Positions 11,616 to 23,280 of a stretch of DNA of 64,000 nucleotides are shown in pieces. Where the stretch lies: assembly GCA_964020975.1 (NCBI GenBank), contig OZ026619.1, positions 2,434,550 through 2,498,549 of the forward strand, written 5' to 3'. The notes under the pieces are model-generated. The model was not told the DNA's origin. It did not search any database and worked only from the letters and a program-made list of their open reading frames with translations. A program made the translations under genes and the position numbers. Each line of letters starts with the position of its first letter. The first letter of the stretch is position 1. The stretch is from Hermodice carunculata (Eukaryota; Annelida; Polychaeta; Eunicida; Amphinomidae).

Positions 11616-12984
11616 ACATAAGGCCATAATATGCACAAACAACTTTCTGGGGCTGCCTTTTCAAGCAAACACCGTACACTGAATAACTGTGTTTTAGATG
11701 CATCAAACCAACTAAGCAACTGTAAAGCAAGCAAAAGGGAATTGCCTGAAGTAAGCATTGTTAGGCTGACGGATTACTAACACGTCGGCTACTTTTAAAT
11801 ATCGTGCGCTTGATCTTTTTTCTTTATTATTCCGCTTTCATCAACAGGTTTGACAGATAAATTGCAGAAAGCTCATCCAATGAAGATGGGGCTATTTTAG
11901 GGGCCTTGGTCGGGTAGCTCCGGACGCCTCACCGGCCGGAGCGTCCTGGAAATGGCTGTTGCGTCAGTCCTATATATAACATTTAATCGGTTAAAGTTAA
12001 CATTTTTACCGGAAGCGATTTCTAATGTGATGAAACAGCTTAATCAATTTTAAGGGTGTCGTGGGTTCTTTTTAATATTGACGTGTCGGCCCTCCTTTGA
12101 CTGCAGGGCAGGCCCTGTCTGCGTACACCTCGTTAATTAATGTTTGCCTGGAAATTGCACCTCTGCCAACTGGAAATGCTTCAAAGATGACAAAGACAGG
12201 ATTACAATATGCACTCTTCTTAATGAACTACACATATCCTTTACAAGGGACCCTTGACAATAGAGCCAATGTTACACGTATATATTCCCTTGTAAATGTC
12301 CGGCAGATTGGCGACTGCTGGGGATCTGAGCCTGTGGACACCATTAGTCCTAACTCATTTCAGGATCAGTCTGTCGGAAGTTGACAGACCTGGCTTCTTA
12401 ATCCCCATATGGTACACATCCCTCATGTCAGCATATTTCAAGGCTGATGATATCAAAATTATCCCCTTTAATTCACTGTCTCCTCCCAGTGTCTGATCAT
12501 CTGATATGCGGGCGTCAATAAGCAAATATGCTAATGCATTTTGCTAAGGTCATCACGGCATTCCAAGTAATCGCTAAGGAAAACACTCCACAAACTGAGA
12601 ACAATCCAGTGAACCTTAGAATGCAGACTGGTTTGCTCAGTAGGCTTGACGTGCTTTCTTGCGCTTGAACTGAAAAAAAATTGGGGCGAGGAAACTGCGT
12701 TCTGGTGACAGCAATAACAGGAATGTATCACAAAGACCTGATTCTACAGACAAAAATATAGAAAATATTTCTCGTACCCACAGACTGCGCCTTGGCTGAA
12801 TACGCTAGTTGAAGACGGCTTACAATAACGAAATTGGCTAAGTGGAGAATACTATTTACATGACTGGGCGAATTCCTGCCCTGCGCACTCTGAGTCGACC
12901 GCCACAGGATTTCGTAATTAGTATTCTCGGCGTGGCCAGTTTTATTTTCAGCCGGTAATGAGATCTGCAAATTTGACATGTTAA
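11616..12984. other. Non-coding stretch upstream of the KCTD-like gene
   Basis: No gene recognised. A 95-codon open frame at 12097-12384 starts at TTG and has no recognisable family. A GC-rich island at 11910-11950 contains two overlapping hairpins: GCTCCGG/CCGGAGC (11917-11923 with 11936-11942) and GGACGC/GCGTCC (11922-11927 with 11941-11946). The part from 12100 to 12500 has balanced composition and few simple repeats, so conserved regulatory DNA is possible; nothing here proves it. Confidence 0.5.
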
Positions 12985-13205
12985 AAGAAAAGAAAAAACA
13001 AACGAAATAACAAAACAACAAACACACACAAATAAAACAAAACAAAACAAAACAAAACAAAACAAACAAACAAACAAACAAAACAGAAAAAAACAAACAG
13101 CCCAAAAAGAAAAAATAAATAAATAAATAAAGGAACGAATAAACAAATTAATACATTTATAAATAAATTGATTAATTAATTGAATAAATGAATAAATAAA
13201 TAAAA
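12985..13205. repeat. A-rich low-complexity tract (CAAAA)n and (AATA)n
   Basis: Runs of AACAA, (CAAAA)n and (CAAA)n pass into (AATA)n between 13113 and 13205. The F/C/L- and I/Y/F-rich frames on the minus strand are products of this repeat, not genes. Confidence 0.9.
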
Positions 13206-13739
13206 ATTGTTTTAAAGATTTCTTTAATACACAAACCATCGATCAAAATTAATTTTCCTAATGCAACTAACACCTTTGCTTATTGGTATATAACGTCCTT
13301 TCCTACTGAAGGATAAGGACAACTTTGTCCTCTGGTCTTTGCTATTTGACTTTTCTGGGTCGTACATTTATATTTATGGATAAATCGGGTGTGAATCCAA
13401 TAATCAACAAAAGGGTGTTTAGAGGATAGATTTAAATGTATTGCAAGACACAGCCAAAAAGGGCTGCACAGACTCATGGTGCAAGTTCTGGCATCTAATT
13501 AACAATTTGTTTGCAAGTTTTGCGAGGTTTTTTATGCATGAACTTTCAGATTTGGTTTATCTTACCTAAATTAAATTTCTAAATGTAAAAGAAAAATAGT
13601 GATGATATTAGGATGAAATTAGAATGCATTTATTTGGTGATCCGTTACAATAGACAACTACAATAGCGTACCACTTGCACTTTCACGGGATCACACATAC
13701 ATACATATTATGTACGTAATAAGTCCCTCCCTCCAGCTG

Positions 13740-13963
13740 TCCGTCTATCCATCCACACATCCCTCCATCAATCCGTCCGTCCATCCATCCATCCATCCAA
13801 CCATACATACAATATGATCTTTAATATAATGCATTGATTTAACAATTCTCCCTGCAGCTATACTAATTCTCCCACTGCCTTGCCCACTATAGATAATAAA
13901 ATGGTTAAAAATCAAGCCTACTCTCAGCACCGAAGTAGAGTCACCCCCCCCCCTTTCCCGTTT

Positions 13964-14018
<55 letters not shown>

Positions 14019-14019
14019 G
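13740..14019. repeat. (CATC)n tract and (TTG)n tract
   Basis: 13740-13812 is an imperfect (ATCC)n repeat. 13964-14019 is a nearly pure (TTG)n repeat of about 18 units, preceded by a poly-C run at 13945-13953. Polyvaline or polyleucine frames here are artefacts. Confidence 0.92.
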
Positions 14020-15189
14020 TTCTTCTTGCTGGGAACCCTTCTCTTTATTTATTGATTTGTTCATTTTATTTTTTACTATTAAAGGGACTTACTGGTGCCC
14101 CCCTTCTGTCCCTGTATATTGGTAAGTCTGACAAGGCGGCAAGTTAAAAGTGGTTGACCGGTCGTTTCAAGACTAGTCAGGTTACAAAATAAGACTTTAT
14201 ACATGTCTCCGTATATGTTGAATTTGGGAAGGAGTTGTGGCCAAGCCTTCATACAACGACTGAGTTTCTCACATTAATGGTACGTCGCCGGGACAACTGG
14301 AACTATTTCGATACTCTGATGATTTGTTAATGTAACACCCTTTGCAATAAATAAACTGCTTTGATTGGCAAGACATATCAATTAGGTTGTGCTCATGGTT
14401 CTCTCTGCTCTCCCTTTGCGTACATTATGGGGAACATAATTGATTGGTAATCTCACCAAAGTAAAGGCATTGGCTGTGCATGAAGCCCAGTCCTGTCGTA
14501 TATCAACTAACCATCAGAGAAGTAATGCAGATATTCAAATATCAGCACATATCTAGTGCGGTTGGTAGAGACGGGTTCACGTAGACTGCAGATGCGCCCC
14601 ATCTGGTAAATTTTAGAATGATAGTATATTATTTTGGGCCCAGTGAAGCCATGCACGTCGCGACACGGCCGCCTTAAAGGACGCTATCCCCACGAGACAA
14701 CAACTTACCTTTGGAAATGCTTAGCACATCTGATTCACTTTATTACAGAGTAGGTTTAGCGAGAGCCGAAGGAACGTGCCTAGCGTGGAACGCTGCCAAA
14801 CAGTAGGCAAATAACATTAGGTATCGATCTCCTAATTATAATATTCAATCGATGTGGTGTTCTTGTGTACGGCACCTGCTTCGTTACTGTGTCTCTCCAC
14901 AGAAACAGCCAGTCCGTGGTACGGACCAGACGTGTTCGAGGCTGGTGCCGTTCTTGCTGGTAATAACATAGAGACATGCGGTAGCTGTACTTTGTAAATT
15001 CTCCATAGCATAATCGGGAATCCAGTGGCGACTTGTACTCTGGATATTATTCGCTTGATAAGCTTGGTGCATTGCAGAATTCTGCTGCCACATCGCCGAG
15101 CCATTAGATGCGCATTTCCCAAGCGAGGAGAGGGGAAGTAAGGACCGTTCTACATTCTTGAGGCTTCTGTAACAAAACATTGGTCCAAA
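14020..15189 (+). promoter_or_regulatory. Probable upstream region and 5' leader of the KCTD-like gene
   Basis: No coding homology was seen. A CpG-dense patch at about 14650-14700 (ATGCACGTCGCGACACGGCC and flanks) stands out from the AT-rich background and is a candidate promoter for the gene starting at 15190; no clear TATA box was found. Open frames on the minus strand between 14780 and 15210 overlap in different frames and match nothing known. Transcript start data would be needed to place the promoter. Confidence 0.3.
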
Positions 15190-15963
15190 ATGTCCAGTAT
15201 TTCCCCACAAGACTCATTTCCACAGATAGTGGAACTTAATGTTGGTGGAGTATTTTACACTACTGCCTTAAGTACGTTGATAAAGGAGTCTGACTCAATA
15301 TTGGGACAAATTTTCACAGGCAAATCAAAGAGTCCACCACTACGGGACAGCAAAGGGAAGGTATTCATCGACCGTGATGGCGTTCTCTTCAGGTATGTGT
15401 TGGATTATTTACGAAATCAAAAGTTGGTTTTACCTGAAAATTTCCATGAAAAGGAGAGGTTGAAAAACGAAGCAGAATTTTTCAAGCTTCCAAACATGGT
15501 GAAATGTATTAACAGCGCGGTGATGGTACACACACAAAAGGCTGCAGCTCTTTCTGCCAACCCCAGCAGTAATGGAGAGGAGTCCGGCAAACCACCAGGT
15601 TGCATTACACTAGGTTACCGCGGCACCTTCGCCTTTGGCCGGGATGGTTTAGCAGATGTCAAATTCCGAAAACTTTCGCGAATTCTCATAGCTGGCAAGG
15701 TGATTTTATGCCGAGAAGTTTTCGGAGACACCTTAAATGAAAGTCGTGATCCCGATAGAGGCTCGGCCGCTCGCTACACCAGCCGCTTCTTTCTCAAGCA
15801 CGTGTTTCTGGAGCAGGCAATTGATAGTCTAATGAAGTGCGGATTTCAATTGGTAGCCTCTTGTGGTTCGGGAACAAACGGCGCTGGAGAACTCAAACCA
15901 GGCCAGGATTCGGAAGAAAATAAATGGCAGCACTACAATGAATTTGTATTCTACCGTTACTGA
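15190..15963 (+). CDS. KCTD8/12/16-like BTB (T1) and H1 domain protein
   Basis: Intact 257-residue single-exon ORF with an ATG start, an A at -3 (CCAAAATGT) and a TGA stop at 15961-15963. Residues 11-108 form a potassium-channel tetramerisation-type BTB (T1) domain: VELNVGG at 14-20, FIDRDG at 59-64, FRYVLDYLR at 67-75 and EAEFF(K)LP near 94-101. Residues 137-257 form the H1 domain found only in the KCTD8/12/16 branch: GYRGTFAFGRDG, EVFGDTLNESRDPDR at 176-190, YTSRFFLKHVFLEQA at 196-210 and a terminal EFVFYRY. In vertebrates these proteins are auxiliary subunits of GABA-B receptors. T1 binds the receptor tail, and the oligomer binds G-beta-gamma to shape receptor and channel kinetics; the same role here is an inference. 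The linker between domains is only about 28 residues, so the protein is shorter than human KCTD12 (325), KCTD16 (428) or KCTD8 (473). It has no membrane segment or signal peptide. One ancestral-type gene rather than a specific vertebrate orthologue is likely. Confidence 0.95.
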   Translation: MSSISPQDSFPQIVELNVGGVFYTTALSTLIKESDSILGQIFTGKSKSPPLRDSKGKVFIDRDGVLFRYVLDYLRNQKLVLPENFHEKERLKNEAEFFKLPNMVKCINSAVMVHTQKAAALSANPSSNGEESGKPPGCITLGYRGTFAFGRDGLADVKFRKLSRILIAGKVILCREVFGDTLNESRDPDRGSAARYTSRFFLKHVFLEQAIDSLMKCGFQLVASCGSGTNGAGELKPGQDSEENKWQHYNEFVFYRY

Positions 15964-16259
15964 TAGATTTAAATATGTCAACTGGAATTTACGCGGAGAT
16001 GCACTGTCAGTGTAGGGGTCAGTCCACTTGTTGCTGAGGAAGGAAAGTGTAATGATAAAATGTGAATATGATAATAAGAATGTTGACATTTGAGATCAGT
16101 TGGACATTTTGATACCAGCCAGCCCACTCTTTTGAAAATCTCAATTGGGCTATTCTGTATATAACTTTTTCTGAAGTTGAGTTGAGAAGCTGTGGTACAA
16201 TCTTGCTAAGAGACGGCCAATTTAAGGATGGATTTTATTCAACTGATCTCGAAAAGTTG

Positions 16260-16265
16260 AATAAA
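16260..16265 (+). terminator. Candidate polyadenylation signal AATAAA
   Basis: AATAAA lies about 300 bases after the stop codon of the KCTD-like gene, a reasonable 3' UTR length. No GT-rich downstream element was verified. In an AT-rich genome this hexamer is common, so it is only a candidate. Confidence 0.35.
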
Positions 16266-18131
16266 AACCTAGTTAAATCAGTCATGAAAATAAGTCCGAA
16301 TGGTTCACAAGAAATGTGTATTTTGTTTCATTTCCAATGAAATCTAAGACTCTGCTACTGGTGTGATTGGTAACACCGCGTGCTCATAAATTAACCGGAC
16401 CGGATATTATGGAATCTAATTTGGAGAAGAACTGGAGAGGATCTGACATTTTTTCTCCACAGCTTTCTAGTCTGTGACTTCTTTTTGCTGCCATGTATGT
16501 AACGCTATCAAAGCCTTACAAAGCTGAGTGTGAATAGATTATGGTACATCTAGTTTTCAATGGAGCCGTATTGGTTTATTTGTCACTTGCGTTTGGCCCA
16601 GGCACTGCGACGGACGATCAATAAGGGGCATTGGATACGCCGCCTCGTGAGTTACATGCAATGATGTGCATGCTTCATGTTTGTTTTCTTGAAGCCTTGT
16701 CCAGAAATAGGTTTGCAAAGGGTCATTATTTCTTCCATCACTAGAAGCTTACGTCCATCAATAGCCATCCAAAAAGGGCAATGGCAACTTGGACTATTCG
16801 CCGTCACAACAATTTGCTTTGTACAAAGGCCCGTTGTGTGATCAACAGGCAAAGGCACGAAATCAAAGTTGTTCATTGAATTGTTAACAATTGCTGTAGA
16901 TAAGGCGGGCCGCACAGGCAACTGTACATAACTGCGTTTCATTGACAATACATTGTGAGAAACAGTTTGTTGTATGCTGTTAACAGTTCAGTTCAGTACC
17001 TCAGAGTTTGTGTACAGTTTATATTCAACCGCAAAATTTAATTTTCAAACCATAAAAAGCGTGGACATAATTTGATATTTGATATTATGCATAGACCCGC
17101 CGTTTACTCCGTATGTACATTGAGTAGGGTACTCATACACTGATATATGTTCTAGAGTCACGGTTGAAACGGTTACAAAGACCAGAAGCGAAACTGTATA
17201 AAGCATAATATCTGATTAGATAAAATCGAGTATGATAGGGGATTTAAATGTCACTTTAGTACCGTACAGGTAAAACGCGCAAGCCAGTTTATTTGCACGC
17301 TGTAGCAGCAAATCCACTGGATACCAAATACACCACTACATAAATATTATAAGTGTTAGCGGGTCTTAACCCCCCAAAAAATATATGTATATATATAGAG
17401 AGAGAATAAAGATAGAAAACCGGTTCAGGAATGCCAACATTCAAAAATCCATTTAAAGGATAGCTAGCTAAGTCCTCCAGGGACAGGAAGCAAATAACAA
17501 CGAATATAAAAGAAAATTTTAAATAGTAATGCAGGACAAACGCCGAAAACAGTCAAAAATGCAGGTAATTTAAGGGACTGTCCCTGGTGTTGAGAGCATT
17601 TGGCATCACTGCCGGTTGCCCTTTCAACGGAACCATGATTGTCCAGGATACAGAATTCCAAAACATCATAATACCCATTGGTATATAATAGGTCTTTCAA
17701 GATTGGCGCTTATTCATAATTCTGTTTCAGTATTCGTAACGCCATATATGAAACAACGGCTCAACGTCAAAACAGGTCACCGTGTCAATTTCTGGGAACC
17801 TGTATTCAACCTCTGTTTTTGCACATATTCTGTCTTTACTTTGGCACAAGTGATCTTAGTTTTGATGAGAATCAGAATCGAAATGATATTTTAAGGTACA
17901 CCTAAAAATTAAAAATTAGAAAATATCATCACTATGAAATATGTCAAATAGGTAGAAATGCAATGTTTTGTCTATCTACGATAAGATACTGTTTCGAATT
18001 AGCTCCATCTAGATTTGGCAGGCTATGACACTACTGGCAAAATGTCTATGAATATATCAATGCGAATCACATATCATCATTTTCTGTTAAGTGAGACACC
18101 AAAATAAATGTTCAACTGCTGACTTGTGAGT
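16266..18131. other. Non-coding stretch, no gene recognised
   Basis: AT-rich unique sequence. The longest frame, 98 codons on the minus strand at 16652-16948, matches no family I know and has no supporting context. A short TA/GA tract is at 17381-17407. Confidence 0.55.
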
Positions 18132-18287
18132 GTTCAGTTTCCTCCATTGAACACTGCGTTGTTTGCACTTGTTCAGTTTCCTCCATTGAGCTGTGCGTTG
18201 TTTACACTTGTTCAGTTCCCTCCATTGAACACTGCGTTGTTTGCACTCGTTCAGTTTCTTCTATTGAACACTGTGTTGTTGTCACTT
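18132..18287 (+). repeat. 39-bp minisatellite, four copies
   Basis: Units begin with GTTCAGTTTCCTCCATTGAA at 18132, 18171, 18210 and 18249 and continue with CACTGCGTTGTTTGCACTT. Because 39 is a multiple of three, one frame stays open and spells a 13-residue repeat (VQFPPLNTALFAL). That is a consequence of the period, not evidence of a gene. Confidence 0.95.
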
Positions 18288-20210
18288 TGCAAACTCATTT
18301 TGATTGCGGAGACAAATACGAGGAGTCAATGCGTGCTGAAGGAAAAATGTTAGTACAAAAAAAATGTGTGCGGCTACAGTACTAGCTTCATAATCCACAG
18401 TAATTCATTCACAGTCTGGTACCCCGAGTTGGGTACCGAATGTAAAGAAAAATGATTTAAAATTGAATTGAAATTTTATGACATATCAGCAGAACAGTAC
18501 TTTGATTCCAGTTCTGTTGACAGTTTAGCAAATCTTAGCTTTGTTTTTTCCTTCCTCGATCCAGTATCCGTTGCGTTTACCTGGCAATGAAAGCTTTAAA
18601 TGTATTGAAGAAGGTTATCTTGCTATTTCGTACTAATGCTGGATTTTAAGTTTAGCTACAAATTCAGACCTTTTGATGAAACATGCCATATTTGTAAAAT
18701 TAAAGACCTACGGGGTGTTTTTAATCACCTCTTTCTTTGGCAAGTGAGGGACACATTGGCAGCAATGCTGCGGATGGATAACAAAATTAAGCAATAGTGT
18801 TAACACTGAGTAAGAGTAATCTGAAGGTGATTGAAACAAAAACCAGAAGCAGTTCACATGGCTATCTTTTTGTAGGTGCTCAAAGACCTCATAAATATCT
18901 CATTTTATCAGAACACAAAGGAGTGAATGAGATGATGGCCGCCAGCTATTGTATCCAGTCAAAGCTATATAAATGTACCACAGTCAAAGCTATGAGCCAG
19001 CTACTCGTAGTTGGATGCAAATTGCAACAGCATAGCGTGTTTGTTTTGAAACGTTGCGATGTCAGACATAGGTAGATACTTTTTGGAAGGTATAAATCAA
19101 GCTCTACATGCCACGTACAGTTACAAGCATACTTGTTACAAATATCTAAATGTTCACACCACTTAAACATATCGTTGCTTTGCCATGCATGTAGATGAAA
19201 ATATATGGCTGCAGTTTTACTTTCCAAACAACCCCCATAAATTGACTTCTGAAAACGAAATGGAATATTTTACGGCAATGGTTTCATAAAGTATTATCCA
19301 TTTTAATGTATGTAACTCTCCATAACTGATTAACGAAGAACATCGAGTGAGTTTTTCCACTCTTCTTCACCTTGGTCCAGTGCAAGCAAAGTAAATGTTC
19401 TTTTAATACACCTTATTTGAGGAGAACCATATTTCATTAGCCTATGAAGCATGACCACACACGACAGGGCACGGGTTAAATATGCAAAGTAGTTTGTTTC
19501 ATCCTCCAGAAATGATTATTAGCAATAGGTGAGTATGTGATGGTGAAGGGTCACCGTTAACCCCAGATTGCAGAGTGTCGAATGAGAAAGGAACTGTGCC
19601 TCGGTTTCAAGTGTAGATCACGAATTAGGCATTAATATATACGGGTTAAAAATTAAATACTTGTAACATCCGTTGGGCGATGGGAAGGCTTTGCGTGCAT
19701 AGTCCGTATACCTGTGGTTGGAAACAAGAGCAAAATCGATTGTATACGGTAAGCATAAAATCTACGCACAGGCAGGAAAATACTATATTATACGCACCGT
19801 TACCATGACATCGCTGTTTTGTTGATACCAGAACGCCATGAATAGCTACCGATCAGAAATGTCTATATTAAATATCGTTTTTACAGACAAAGACACGCTT
19901 TAGTGGCCTTGCGCTGTCAACTATCATACAGGGACACCAACCACCGTTTCCACTTATAATGCCACTATTGGACTTCAAAGTTTCATATAAAAGATATGGA
20001 CATTATTATGAGACCGATGTAGCCGGGAAACAAGAGGCAGCGGCCAGAGATCGGTTGCTTAGGGTGAGGGCACGTTGGGTCGTCCATATGTTGAAGACGG
20101 GTTAAGCTAAGTGTATTGCTTTTCAATGACAGGCAATTGAATGATGCAATCATGGTCAAATGGTCCCTGTAAATGTATAGCTACCCATGTGAACCATCAT
20201 ATATGTGTGC
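18288..20210. other. Non-coding stretch, no gene recognised
   Basis: No protein family or RNA gene recognised. GGTACCC/GGGTACC form a small inverted repeat at 18418-18437. Open frames are under 95 codons and overlap on opposite strands. Confidence 0.55.
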
Positions 20211-20715
<505 letters not shown>

Positions 20716-21572
20716 CTGCATCACATATCTAACATTTCCGCTAAACCAGGTTTTCATTGAACGGAACCAATCATTAGATTCTTTGACTTGTGACTAGCAC
20801 GCGTCTGGCTACGTCTGCACCATGGCGTAGTTTACAATGGCCTAGGAAAGCGAGATGTGTCAGCATGCTGATAGTACAAACAGGGAGAACAGTGAAAATA
20901 AATGCGAAAAAGTTGAAGCATTAGAATCCGCAGGCTGCCAAGGAGTGTAATAACAATACACAGAGTGTCAAGCTTTAAAGGAAAGTTAAAAGGCACAACA
21001 TATGAAGATATTAAAATATAGTTGACGTCAGCAAAGTCAACATTGCATTGTTGCCGACTCAGAAAGTTCATAACGGTGACAACATGTTTTGATTTAACTG
21101 AAACGCATCAAACAGGACTTTTGTTTTTAGGCTTTATGTTGTACACTGTTGTGGCTTTTTCCTGGGTGCAGTCTTACTAGAACCCTTACAAAGGACACAG
21201 TCAAAGGGATATCATGAAACTCGCAATTTTCCGAGACAACTGCTCAGTGTAAAGACTGGAAATGATAAGGTGTGCTTAGAAAGTCTGACCACAAGGCAAA
21301 CAAAGTTGAATATGACCATGCCCTGTTTTATTGCGGACTCACTGTCTACCGTCTCTTTAAGCTGCCAACGCTGATGATATTAGAGTACTTGACTGTTTGA
21401 ACAGTTGTGACAGGTTTTCGTCAGTATCTGATTGCTGCTCAAAATGGTTACATTTCTTGCCGAATATAATACAATATCTTAAGTTTGGAACACAAAAAGT
21501 GATATTAAACCTTAATATATAGTGGAGCTCAGTGCTTACGATCAATATTTCGACATGCTGCCTTCGCCTCTA
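20716..21572. other. Non-coding stretch, no gene recognised
   Basis: Unique sequence without coding homology. One CRE-like TGACGTCA occurs at 21023-21030. Confidence 0.55.
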
Positions 21573-21706
<134 letters not shown>

Positions 21707-21712
21707 ATATAT

Positions 21713-22860
21713 GTTCTTGCAGTTCTCTTTCCATTTCACTTTTCCAAGGACAAGTATCACAACCTGTTGCATAGAATTGCTTTTGCCTATTACTTGTGCT
21801 GCTTCAGTTCTTACTTGATCCAGAAAACTGGGCATGCAAATTGTAGAACCCTGATATATATATATATGTATAGTGGGTGTTGGGGTGTGCATATAAATTC
21901 ATCACGCACGCAAAATTCACCGTCCCAAGAATGTGAAGAGAAGTTCAAAATCTCAATTGTAGTAGTTCCTGGTCCACGTTAACGCTTATAGGGAACTAAA
22001 GTCATTGGACATAAAAGCATATTCATTCTGTTCAAATATATGTTAGTATATCTGTCTCTTTGTCTGCAGGCTGCATTGTATTATATTATATTTATATTTA
22101 TACTTCTTGCCAAATCGGTTCTGACTATTGTTAGTATCATTCTGGCACGTCGTCGGAAATTATTGAGTCATTGTTTTAGGTCTATTTTTGAAGTATAAAT
22201 CCTGTCTAAATTGTTCTTATGAAAATGAAATTACGCAATTTCCTTATTATTAATTGACTGCCATCTGCTGTTAATATGACACATACTCCCAACTCCTTAT
22301 CATCGTTGAAAGTGTCAAGTATAGGAACTCGATAAACTTGTCATGGTTTTGTGATTCAATGGATATATGTTTATAAATACCCTACTGGGACAGTAGGCAT
22401 TTGCTGGTAATTTCCAATTAAACCGGGCCGCCATTTGGCAAGTGAGAACTATTTTCTACTTCTTTGCTTGAAAGGTGACTTGCTCAGTACGAATTGCAGT
22501 CCGAAATAATTTGTACCGATCAGCTGGAAAGGCATGGCCAAATTATCGGTAACAGAAACAGTTGGTTTAAAGGTGTCATTTGTCAATGTGGCAAAGGTAG
22601 AGTATATTGCAAGTAATTTTTCCATTGTGTGCACAATTGGAGCCAACTATACTTAGTCAGTAATAAATAACAAGCATTAAGATGTATGCAACCAATTCAA
22701 CAGCTAAAATCAGACTATTTCGGCCTTAGCTATAGCTCGATCATGTAACTCGAGGATGGGAAAAGATCTTGTCTCTGCTTAATTCCATTTTGACGGGAAA
22801 ACCCGTTCTGGCACCGTTCCAAAGCAAGTTCGCATTTCGATTTGTACACATATATTTTCA
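21713..22860. other. Non-coding stretch, no gene recognised
   Basis: AT-rich sequence with no recognisable coding or RNA gene. Confidence 0.5.
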
Positions 22861-22879
22861 GGTGTTAATCTTGCAGACT

Positions 22880-23255
22880 TTTTGTCAGTAAACTAGATAA
22901 TTTATCATCTACCTTGTCGAACCCTTTTGTAGCATCCAAGAACACAAGATTTCCATCAGTGCCCGGTGTTGGATAATATTTGATACATTCTGATCAGGAA
23001 AAATTACACTGTACTGGCCAATTGTTTGGTTTGAACCCAACTGTCAATCCGAAGTTCCGAATATTCTACTATTTTGGCATTATCATTGAGAATCGCTACA
23101 TCTAATACTTTTCCAGTATGCCACCCAGACCAATACATCCATATTTTTAGAATCCATCTTAGATGTTCTCTTATCTTTTGGTAATGAGTACAGTAGGACC
23201 ATACATGGTTAGCTTGGGGTAGCATCGTGTACCAGCATGGGTAGTGTGGATGCAC
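22880..23255 (-). mobile_element. Possible LINE reverse-transcriptase fragment
   Basis: On the minus strand, about 22905-22955 reads NLVFLDATKGFDKVDDKLSS. This resembles RT motif A of LINEs (FLDxxKAFDxVxH). The neighbouring 83-codon frame at 23004-23255 lies in the expected upstream position but has no clear motif of its own, and the two are in different frames. The call rests on one motif, so it is weak. Confidence 0.35.
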
Positions 23256-23280
23256 GTATGACGTTCGCAGTCATTAAGTA

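Noticed and set aside
12097-12384. 95-codon open frame
   Set aside because: Starts at TTG, matches no family, and has no splice or promoter context that would support it.
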